The translations under genes and the position numbers were made by a program. The notes beneath the pieces are model-generated. The model saw only the letters and a program-made list of their open reading frames with translations. It was not told the origin of the DNA and made no database searches. Positions 17,697 to 26,700 of a DNA stretch of 64,000 nt are shown here, one piece after another. The first letter of the stretch is position 1; every line of letters starts with the position of its first letter. The stretch lies in NCBI GenBank assembly GCA_023391635.1, contig JAEWAQ010000029.1, positions 1-64,000 of the forward strand, read 5' to 3'. This DNA is from Bacillota bacterium. GTDB lineage: Bacteria > Bacillota > Bacilli > Paenibacillales > Paenibacillaceae.

Positions 17697-20600
17697 TGAG
17701 TAACGAACATAAAGCAAACGAACCGATTGCCGTCATTGGCGTCAGCGCGCTGTTTCCCGGTGCTGTCGACACGGGCGGATTCTGGCATAACATTCTGGCC
17801 GGCCGCGACCTGATTACGGATGTTCCCGCATCGCATTGGTTGATTGAAGATTATTACGACCCCGATCCGGCAACGCCGGACAAAACCTATAGCAAGCGTG
17901 GGGCGTTCCTGCCCGCAATCGACTTCGATCCGGTCGCGTATGCAATGCCGCCCACGAATCTGAAAGCGACGGACACGAGTCAATTGCTGGCCATGATCGT
18001 CGCCCGGAAGGTGCTGGAGGATGCTTGCGGGGATCGTCAATTCCGGGAATTGGACCGCGATAAAATCAGCGTGATTCTGGGCGTTGCGTCGACTACGGAG
18101 TTGGTCGTCCACCTGGGCAGCCGCATTCAAAGGCCGTTCTGGGCGAAGGCGCTGCGCGACAGCGGATACGAGGAGCGGGAAGTGGAGCAAATCTGCGACC
18201 GCATCGCCAGCTTGTATGTGCCGTGGCAGGAGAGCTCCTTCCCCGGCTTGCTTGGCAATGTCGTGGCCGGGCGGATCGCCAACCACTTCGACTTGCACGG
18301 TACGAACACCGTGCTGGATGCGGCCTGCGCCAGCTCGCTGTCCGCGGTGTCCATGGCGGTTATGGAGCTGCAATCCGGCCGATCCGAGATGGTCATTACA
18401 GGCGGCGTGGACACACTGAATGACATTCTGATGTACATGAGCTTCAGCAAGACGACCGCGCTTTCCTTGTCGGGAGAGTGCCGGCCGTTCTCTGACCGCG
18501 CGGACGGTACGCTGCTGGGCGAAGGCATCGGCATGGTGGCATTGAAGCGTTTATCGGATGCCGAGCGTCAAGGAGATCGCATCTACGCGGTCATTACCGG
18601 CGTTGGGACATCCTCGGACGGCAAGTCCAAAAGCATCTACGCCCCCCGCTGGGAAGGACAGGCGCTGGCATTGCGCAGAGCTTACGATCAGGCGGGCTAT
18701 GAAGCGCAAACCGTCGAATTGGTGGAAGCGCACGGCACGGGCACGAAGGCGGGCGATGCGGCGGAATTCGCCGGACTCAAATCCGTGTTTCAATCGGAGC
18801 ATAAGCAGCAATGGTGCGCGCTCGGAACGGTCAAGTCGCAGATCGGCCATACGAAGGCTGCGGCAGGTGCGGCAGGCTTGTTCAAGGCGGTGATGGCCTT
18901 GCATCATCGCATATTGCCGCCGACGATCAAGGTCGACAAGCCGAATCCCCAACTGGATATCGAGCATAGCCCGTTCTATCTCAATACGGAGAGCAGACCC
19001 TGGATCCGGGGCAGCGATTCTCCGCGGAGAGCGTCGGTCAGCGCGTTCGGGTTTGGCGGCAGCAATTTTCACGTGGCATTGCAGGAATACAGCGATGCGG
19101 AGCGGCGGCATGAAAAGTGGAGAGCGCTGCCTGCCGAGCTGTTTGTGGCGGGGGCCGATTCGGTTGAGCAGCTATTGGCGGATTTGCAGCTTATGGCAGA
19201 CGCTGCTGCGGCAGCACCGTCGCAGGCTGAACATGAAACGTATGTGTATCTGGCCAAGCGCTCGCAGATGACGTTTCAGCACCGGAAGCGTTATCGAGCC
19301 GCGATTATCGCATCGGACCCTGGGGAACTAACGGACAGACTGAAGCATGCGATCGCTCAGATTCGTTCCAGTCCTGACCAGCGTTTACATAACAACGGAG
19401 TTTATTACGATACGTATACGGTGACGGGCAAGGTTGCATTCCTATTCCCCGGGCAAGGCAGCCAGTATGTCAATATGGGCAAGGAATCGGCGATGTATTT
19501 CGACGTTGTCAGGGAAGTATGGGACCGTCAGGCGGAGCTTGAGTTGGATACAGAAGAGGGCGAGCGTGCGCCGCTGCATGCCATCGTGTTTCCGCCGCCG
19601 GCATTCGACGAAGCGACTCGGCAGGCGCAGGTCAAGCGGCTGACCGATACGCGCATGGCGCAGCCGGCGATCGGCGCCATGAGTTGGTCGCAATTCCAAC
19701 TGCTGCGTAAGCTTGGGCTGCAAGCGGACTATACGGGCGGGCACAGCTACGGGGAAATCACCGCATTGGCTGCGGCAGGCGTATTGTCGGAAGCCGACAT
19801 GCTGAACGTTGCCCGCAAGCGGGGGCAATCGATGCATGATGCGGCCGGAGCGCAGCCAGGCGCGATGACTGCGGTGATGGCGCCTGCCGAGACGGTGCAA
19901 CGCATGATCGAAGCAACTGCGCTTGACGTCGTGATTGCTAATTACAACAGCCCGAATCAAGTTGTCGCATCGGGACTTGAAGCGGAAATTTCACGATTGG
20001 AGCAAGAGCTTGGCCGGTTATCGATTCGCTGCACCCGCTTGCCGGTCGCAACGGCTTTTCATTCCAAGCTGGTCGAGTCTTCCGTTGCCCCGTTCAAGGC
20101 GTATCTGGATCAGGTCCGGGTGGAGCGGAGCCGGTTCCCCGTGTATGCCAACCTGAACGGAGAGATTTACCCCGAAGACGAGGAGCACATTCGCACGATG
20201 CTCGCTGAACAGCTTGCCCATCCTGTGCAATTTGCGAAGCAAATTCGGGGGATGGCGGCCGCCGGCGTAGAGCTGTTCATTGAGGTTGGGCCGGACAAAG
20301 TGCTGACAGGGCTGGTGAAACGCATCTTGCACGATGCGTATGCCAAGACGGTTGCGCTGGATCAGCGTGGCCAACCCGGCGTGCTGTCGTTATGGCAGGC
20401 GTTGGCGCAATTGTCCGTATGGGGAATCCGATTGGATTATGCCGGCTTATGGGAAGGGTATCGCGTCATGAAGGAGCTTCCCGTCCCGCAGGATAAGCCG
20501 GGGATGAAAGTGAAAATAAGCGGCGTCAATTATGGCAAGCCCTATCCCGCGAGTGCGGCGGAGACGAATTCTCACGAGACAAGAAAGCAGGCGACGAAAA

Positions 20601-21355
20601 TGGAAACAAGTAACCGGCAGCCGCAGCATCAGCATCAGTCCGTTCAACCGGCGCCATTCCAGCAGCAGCCCCAGCAGTCGGAGGCATTCGGTCAACCGAC
20701 AGCCGAAAGGCAGGTTTCTTCGGCGGCGTATATTCAAAGACAGATGACAGAGGCGCATCTGGCGTTTCAGAAAGCGCTGACGGAAAGCCACCACGCTTAC
20801 TTGCGTTCGACGGAGAAAATATTGTCGGCGTTGACGGGCCAGGCGATGGCGAGCGAATCGATGCTGCAGACCGCGGCAACGTTGTCGTTCGAGGCGCCGA
20901 GCTTGCCGGAGATCGTCGATCTGGCGCCGTTGTATGAACCCCCGGCTTTTCAGGCTCCGATTGGCCAAACTCCGATCAGCCATGCGCCAATCGCTCAAGC
21001 GCCGGCTGCGCAAGTTTCGACCGCACATTCGCCAGTTGTTCAACAGCCACAGCCGCCTGCAGCGGTTCCCGTTTCCGCCTCGGCTCCGGTTCAAACGATG
21101 GTCAATCAGGATGTTCGCGCCATTATGCTGGATGTCGTCGCAGAGAAGACCGGCTACCCGCAGGAGATGCTGGATATGGATATCGATCTGGAATCCGGGC
21201 TGGGCATCGATTCGATCAAGCGGGTCGAAATTTTGTCCGCGGTTCAAGAACAGGTTGCCGATCTGCCGGCGTTCGACCCTTCAGAGATGGCGAGCTTGTA
21301 CACATTGAATGAAATCGTCCGTTACATGGAGCAGAAACTAAAAAAAAACGAATAA
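17693..21355 (+). CDS. PfaA-like polyketide/PUFA synthase subunit: KS-AT-ACP
   Basis: Iterative synthase subunit of 1220 residues. The ketosynthase (about 8-460) has the active Cys212 in DAACASSL, and His in EAHGTGT and IGHTKAAAG. The acyltransferase (about 580-890) has FPGQGSQY, Ser685 in GHSYGE and ATAFHSK. Then comes a Gln/Pro/Ala-rich linker and one acyl carrier domain with GIDSIKRVEI (phosphopantetheine Ser1174), the signature of PUFA-synthase carriers. Known PfaA proteins carry several tandem ACPs and continue into KR; here there is a single ACP and the frame ends two codons after a run of nine A. A -1 shift there would fuse it to the next gene. It probably condenses malonyl units. Confidence 0.93.
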   Translation: MMSNEHKANEPIAVIGVSALFPGAVDTGGFWHNILAGRDLITDVPASHWLIEDYYDPDPATPDKTYSKRGAFLPAIDFDPVAYAMPPTNLKATDTSQLLAMIVARKVLEDACGDRQFRELDRDKISVILGVASTTELVVHLGSRIQRPFWAKALRDSGYEEREVEQICDRIASLYVPWQESSFPGLLGNVVAGRIANHFDLHGTNTVLDAACASSLSAVSMAVMELQSGRSEMVITGGVDTLNDILMYMSFSKTTALSLSGECRPFSDRADGTLLGEGIGMVALKRLSDAERQGDRIYAVITGVGTSSDGKSKSIYAPRWEGQALALRRAYDQAGYEAQTVELVEAHGTGTKAGDAAEFAGLKSVFQSEHKQQWCALGTVKSQIGHTKAAAGAAGLFKAVMALHHRILPPTIKVDKPNPQLDIEHSPFYLNTESRPWIRGSDSPRRASVSAFGFGGSNFHVALQEYSDAERRHEKWRALPAELFVAGADSVEQLLADLQLMADAAAAAPSQAEHETYVYLAKRSQMTFQHRKRYRAAIIASDPGELTDRLKHAIAQIRSSPDQRLHNNGVYYDTYTVTGKVAFLFPGQGSQYVNMGKESAMYFDVVREVWDRQAELELDTEEGERAPLHAIVFPPPAFDEATRQAQVKRLTDTRMAQPAIGAMSWSQFQLLRKLGLQADYTGGHSYGEITALAAAGVLSEADMLNVARKRGQSMHDAAGAQPGAMTAVMAPAETVQRMIEATALDVVIANYNSPNQVVASGLEAEISRLEQELGRLSIRCTRLPVATAFHSKLVESSVAPFKAYLDQVRVERSRFPVYANLNGEIYPEDEEHIRTMLAEQLAHPVQFAKQIRGMAAAGVELFIEVGPDKVLTGLVKRILHDAYAKTVALDQRGQPGVLSLWQALAQLSVWGIRLDYAGLWEGYRVMKELPVPQDKPGMKVKISGVNYGKPYPASAAETNSHETRKQATKMETSNRQPQHQHQSVQPAPFQQQPQQSEAFGQPTAERQVSSAAYIQRQMTEAHLAFQKALTESHHAYLRSTEKILSALTGQAMASESMLQTAATLSFEAPSLPEIVDLAPLYEPPAFQAPIGQTPISHAPIAQAPAAQVSTAHSPVVQQPQPPAAVPVSASAPVQTMVNQDVRAIMLDVVAEKTGYPQEMLDMDIDLESGLGIDSIKRVEILSAVQEQVADLPAFDPSEMASLYTLNEIVRYMEQKLKKNE
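21343..21349 (+). promoter_or_regulatory. Candidate -1 frameshift site A AAA AAC
   Basis: In the frame of the KS-AT-ACP gene the codons read CTA AAA AAA AAC GAA TAA. The run of nine A (21340-21348) contains the canonical slippery heptamer A AAA AAC. A Shine-Dalgarno-like GGAG lies 11 bases upstream (21328-21331), close to the spacing of the dnaX stimulator. After a -1 slip the frame stays open into the KR-DH gene. Whether slippage occurs, by ribosome or RNA polymerase, cannot be told from sequence. Confidence 0.5.
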
Positions 21356-21384
21356 ATGACCATGCGGCCCCGGCGGAGATTTCG

Positions 21385-23781
21385 GTGTCTGAGGGGGAAT
21401 GGGGCACTGCGTCGGAATTGAATGCGATTGGCCAATCAGACGTTGTTGCTCCAATGCATGATATCGGCCAATCAGATTCCGTCACGCCCTTAAGGCGATT
21501 TCTCGTCCGTACGGTGCCTGCGCCGTTGTCCGATTATGCGGTGCCGGAGCTTGGGCGTTATCCGATCTATATGAACCAGGATCGCTGCGGCTTGGCCGAA
21601 CAGCTTGCGGCGAAATTGCGGGATAGAGGCGTAGAGGCGATCATCGCCGACGAGATTCCCGCCACGGCCCGTCACATCATCTACATCGGAGTATCGGACG
21701 AACGGCTCGATGCCGACGAAGTGTGCGCCTTCAACCATGCGGCATTCGCCGTTGCTCGGCGTGTCGCGGCTGCGATGGAGTCGGAGGGCGGCATGTTCTG
21801 GACGGTTCAAAGTACAGGCGGACATTTCGGCCTCAACGGCCAGTCGGGCTGCGCAGGCACGGCCGGCCTTGCCGCATTGGCCAAGACGGCCATGAAGGAA
21901 TGGCCCGAGGCGCATGTGAAAGCGATCGACGTAAACTTGCACAACACCGCGGAAGTCATTGCCGGACAGATTTGCGGCGAACTGTTCCACGGCGGCCTTG
22001 AGCAAGAGATCGGATATACGGCGGAAGGGAAGCGGGTGGCAGTCGGACTCGCCATCACCGAGCCTCAGACAGCTGCGGCGAACGTATTGGCTGCGCGCGA
22101 TACGCTGCTTGTGTCGGGAGGCGGGCGCGGCGTCACGGCACGTTCGATCATCGCGTTGGCGCGCAGACTGCCGCTGCGGTTCATTCTGCTGGGAAGGTCG
22201 GCGCTAACGGATGCCGATGGGGATGCGGGAACCGGCCATGAATCCGAGCAGGAGCTGGGCAGGCTGCTGTATGAACGCGCATCGGCCGAAGGCCGCACTG
22301 TGACGCCGATGGTATTGAAGCGGCAGGTGAAATCGCTGATCGCCTCCCGCGAAGTTCGCGATACGATCCGCCAGCTCGAGCAGCTGGGGTCCGAGGTGAT
22401 CTACGTGCCTGTTGACGTGACTGATCGGCAATCGCTATCTGCGGCAATCCGTCCGATTGTAGAGAAGTGGGGCGCGATTCGCGGCATCATCCACGGCGCG
22501 GGCGTACTCGCGGACAAGCGGATCACGGGCAAGCAGGATGAGTCGTTCCGGCAAGTATTCCTGACCAAGGTCAGAGGATTCCAGGCGATGCTCGAATCTG
22601 TAAATGCGGAAGATTTGAAGCTGATCGCGATATTCTCGTCTGTAGCGGCAAGGGAAGGGAACATCGGCCAATGCGATTATGCGATGGCGAATGAAGTGCT
22701 GAACAAGATGGCCCATCAATTGCGGCACGACAGCGGAAAATGCGTGGTGAAATCGCTGAATTGGGGGCCTTGGGAAGGTGGCATGGTGACGGCGGCTTTG
22801 AAGCGGCATTTTGAGTCGCAAGGCATATCGCTCATACCTGCGTCAGCGGGAGCGGAATTATTCGCCGAGGAAGCGACGGGGACGAATTTAAATGAAGTCG
22901 AAATCGTCATCGGAGGCGATGCCGGGAGCACGCCTTCCTTCATCGCCCCGCAGGAGCGCACGCGGCAGCTGGCGAAAGTGCTGAACCCGGCACAGTGCGT
23001 CTGGCTCGACGATCATCGCATTCACGGTTACCGCGTGGTGCCGATCGTGGCGGTACGCGAGTGGTTTGCGCGGTTCGCGCGCAGTGCATTTCCGGATTTG
23101 ACGGTTGTGCGCATCGAGAACCTGCACGTATTGAAGGGCATTCGCTTCGCGCAGGCTGACGATGTCCCGATGGCGCTGACGCTGACAGGGAAGGAACGCT
23201 ACGATGCCGATAAGCGGCTGATATACATGGATTTGCAGCTTGAGGACGCAGAGGGCGTTCGGCATTATACGGCACAAGCCGTCATCGGGCATGATGCCGG
23301 GGAGATCGCCGCCGGGTGGGAGGCAGTCTCAGGCACTTCGCAGGCGCCGTGGGAATTGGAGGACGATCGCATCTACGGCGACAGGCTGTTTCACGGTCAG
23401 AGCTTCCGGGCGATTCGGCAGTTGCTCACTTGCGAAGCCGAGCATGCGGCCGGCTTGCTGGAGGCACAAGGCGATCCAGCGCAGACGAATGAAGCCTCGA
23501 TGTTGGATCCGTTCTCCGTCCTCCTCGACGGCGGACTGCAGCTGGCGAGGCTGTGGGGGTATGAGCGACATGCGCAGCCTTCATTGCCGATGTCGATTGG
23601 AACCGCTTATGTTACGCCGAACCTAACGCTGGAGGGACCGGTTCGCTGTGAAATTTCAGTGAAGCAGCACAACCGGCATAAATTTACGGTCGATATCCGA
23701 TGGACCGACGATCAAGCGCGATGCCTTGCGCAATTCAGTCAAGTGGAAATGTACTTTGTCCAGGAGAGGAGGACATCATGA
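21385..23781 (+). CDS. PfaA-like C-terminal half: ketoreductase-dehydratase
   Basis: Protein of 798 residues from the GTG at 21385 (GGAG 6 bases upstream), or part of a longer frameshift fusion, since the frame is open from 21313. About residues 230-510 form the NADPH ketoreductase (VSGGGRGVTARS cofactor loop, GIIHGAG, Ser and Tyr in FSSVAAREGN and CDYAMANEV, LNWGPWEGG). About residues 540-790 form a PKS-type hot-dog dehydratase (catalytic His in LDDHRIHG, Asp in LLDGGLQL). In known PUFA synthases these domains follow the ACPs in PfaA. They reduce the beta-keto group and dehydrate the resulting alcohol. The stop overlaps the next ATG. Confidence 0.92.
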   Translation: MSEGEWGTASELNAIGQSDVVAPMHDIGQSDSVTPLRRFLVRTVPAPLSDYAVPELGRYPIYMNQDRCGLAEQLAAKLRDRGVEAIIADEIPATARHIIYIGVSDERLDADEVCAFNHAAFAVARRVAAAMESEGGMFWTVQSTGGHFGLNGQSGCAGTAGLAALAKTAMKEWPEAHVKAIDVNLHNTAEVIAGQICGELFHGGLEQEIGYTAEGKRVAVGLAITEPQTAAANVLAARDTLLVSGGGRGVTARSIIALARRLPLRFILLGRSALTDADGDAGTGHESEQELGRLLYERASAEGRTVTPMVLKRQVKSLIASREVRDTIRQLEQLGSEVIYVPVDVTDRQSLSAAIRPIVEKWGAIRGIIHGAGVLADKRITGKQDESFRQVFLTKVRGFQAMLESVNAEDLKLIAIFSSVAAREGNIGQCDYAMANEVLNKMAHQLRHDSGKCVVKSLNWGPWEGGMVTAALKRHFESQGISLIPASAGAELFAEEATGTNLNEVEIVIGGDAGSTPSFIAPQERTRQLAKVLNPAQCVWLDDHRIHGYRVVPIVAVREWFARFARSAFPDLTVVRIENLHVLKGIRFAQADDVPMALTLTGKERYDADKRLIYMDLQLEDAEGVRHYTAQAVIGHDAGEIAAGWEAVSGTSQAPWELEDDRIYGDRLFHGQSFRAIRQLLTCEAEHAAGLLEAQGDPAQTNEASMLDPFSVLLDGGLQLARLWGYERHAQPSLPMSIGTAYVTPNLTLEGPVRCEISVKQHNRHKFTVDIRWTDDQARCLAQFSQVEMYFVQERRTS

Positions 23782-26700
23782 GCGGCTTCGATCCGATTGC
23801 CATCGTGGGCATGGGGTGTATTTTTCCCGATGCTTATCGACCCGAGGCGTTATGGCAAGGATTAATCGATCATCGCTGTTTTCTGACGACAGCCGATCCG
23901 GACACTTTCCGAACGGAGCGGGTGCATGCGGCGACCGATGACGCAGGGAAGATCTGGCCGCTCGTCGGTGGCTATATTCGCAAGTTCGAAGCTGTCGCCG
24001 ATCCGGGCGCGTTTGGTATGGATGCACAGTTGTTTCAACAATTGGACCCTCTCTTGCAATGGTCGTTGGCCGCTGCCGGGCAAGCATTGCGCAACGTCGG
24101 GCAAGGCGGGATCGCGCCGGAGCGCCAAGGCTTGATCATGGGCAATCTGTCGTTGCCGTCCCGATCGTTCTCCCGCTATGCGGAATCGATCTGGCTTCAG
24201 GCAGCCGCGCCGCAGCTGGCCGGGACGGCCGGGCACGGGATGCCGGAGCCGCTGCAGCGGCTGATGTCCGGTTATCCGGCCCATTATGTGGCTGAGACTT
24301 TGCAGCTCAAAGGCTGTGCCTATGCGCTCGATGCCGCTTGCGCGTCTGCGCTGTATGCGATCAAGCTGGCTTGCGATCAGCTGCAGCAGAGGAAGGCGGA
24401 CCTCATGCTGGCCGGCGCCGTGAACGGCACGGACCCGTTGTTTCTGCATGCGGGCTTGCGCCGCAAGACGTGTCCTATGTGGAGTGCCATGCGACGGGCA
24501 CGGCACTCGGCGACGCGATCGAGCTTGCGAGCATGAAGCCGATCTTCGCCGATCATGCCTCTCTGGCCATTGGCGCGATGAAGGCCAACACCGGGCATCT
24601 GCTAACCGCTTCGGGAATGGCGGCAATTATCAAAGTGGTCAAAGCGATGGAGCACCGGCAAATTCCCGCAACGATCCATGTTGACGGACCGCTCGCGGAG
24701 CTGGCGCAATCGCCGTTTCGCCTTGTCACGCGCAACGAACCATGGGAAACCTCGGGACCGCGAATTGCGGCGGTGAACAGCTTCGGCTTCGGCGGCAACA
24801 ATGCGCATCTTCTCCTTGAGGAATACGATCCTCTGCGAGAGTATGAGCCGGTTGCGAGGGTTGGTCGAACGGATGAAACGCACGATGCCGCTGCACGATT
24901 GGACCGAATAGGGGAAGCGACCGAGATTGCGGTTGCCCAAGAGCGCTTTGCGGTGGTCGGCATCGGGATTGCTGCGCAGGGAATCGCCAATACGGCGGCG
25001 TTAATTGCCGCTTGTGCCGAAGAGCAACTCGCAAAGTCTGCCAAGCAGCCCAGTGAGTTCGTCGAGCGATCCATCAAGACTGCCAAACAGTCGGATAGTC
25101 GCATTGATTCATCCATTTTGCCTTCTGAGCAACCTGCCGAAACGGACGAGGAGCGCGACCGGCTTACGGTCACCGGGGACCAGTTAGCGTTCCCGCCGAA
25201 CGATTTACGCAAAGCATTGCCGCAGCAATTGCTTCTATTTAATGCCGTTAATGAATCGTTGGCCGCGATCGACAATCTGCCGTCCGACAGAACAGGCATC
25301 TTCATCGGCATGCAATGCGATTCTGAAATCGCGCGCCATATTGCACGGATTCGCATTCCGCAGTGGGTGCGCGAGTGGGCGTCCATGGAAGGAACTGCGA
25401 TCGCGGGTACGACGCTGGAAGCGTTCAAGTCCGGCTTCGCAGGTGTGCTGGACGGCGCGACAGTGCTCGGATTGCTGCCGAACATCCCGGCGAATCGGCT
25501 GCATAAGCACTTTAAGATCGGCGGACCCGGCTTTACGGTATCCGCCGAACAGCTATCGGGCATCCGCGCGCTGGAGATCGCGCTGTCCGCCCTGCAGCGA
25601 GGAGAGCTCGACGTCGCAGTGGCGGGCGCTGTCGACTTGTCCGATGAAATCGTGCAGCAGCAGGCATTGCGCGCGATCTACGGACAACAAGTCAACACGG
25701 GCGATGCCGCCGTATCGTTGGTGCTGAAACGATTGACCGACGCAACCGCCGCAGGGGATCCGATTCTGGCCATTGTATCGGAATCGGCTGGCGCCGCGTA
25801 TGAGCATGCTTCCGGCATTCCCTCCGTCTCGATCGACCTGGACCGGCAGCCGGCTTCCTGTTTGAACCGGATAACCGGATACGCCCATGCAGCTTCGGGT
25901 TTGCTCGAGGCGGCGACCTGGATGCTCTCCTATGCGATCGGGCGACCGATTGCCGATCCTGCTCTCCCGCTGGGCGCAGGCGGCACAACGCTGCATCTTT
26001 CCGCTTTCGGCCGCCAAAGCGCATCTTTGCATGTGTCGCTGGTGCTACCGCAGCAGCAAGTTCGCGTGGCGAGCTACGCGGGAGAGGATCGCCGCGCGCT
26101 GCTGGAAGCTTTGCGCGACAATCGCACTTCGGAGCCGGAAGCCCTTGCGCAAAATGGCCGATTTACCCGGCATCGTGTAGTTATCTCTGCGGACAACGTG
26201 CTTCAGCTTCATGCACGCAGGGGTCAAGCGATTCGCATGCTGGAGACGGAAGCGCCGACGGCAACCGGTTTCGAAGCGGATGGCGTCTGTTATCGTAGCC
26301 AGCCCGTGCAAGGCCAGATCGGCTTCGTGTATACCGGCGCCGCGACAGCATATCCGGCTATGAGCGCCGAGCTTATCACGCGATTCCCCGAAATCTATAA
26401 AAGCGTGCGTGGCAGATTCGCCGCGCTGATGGACGATATCGATTGGGCGCTGGCTGCCGAGCATTCCCCTGCCGAGGTAACACCTTTCCGCAAGCTGTGC
26501 GCTTCAAGTTTTCTGTGCCATTTTCATACGGAAATCAGCCGAACCGTGCTCCAACTGGAACCGGACGCCGCGATCGGCCTATCCTCCGGAGAAACGAACG
26601 CGCTCTCGGCGCTCGGCGCGTGGGATTCGATGGAACAAGTGTTTCACGATCTTCGCTCCTCCGGGATGTATGACAGGCTGCTCGCGGGCACGCATGAAGT

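Noticed and set aside
21356..21420. ATG at 21356 (overlapping the TAA) as the start of the KR-DH gene
   Set aside because: It is in a different frame that stops after about 20 codons; the GTG at 21385 or a -1 shift are the only options that read the KR-DH frame.
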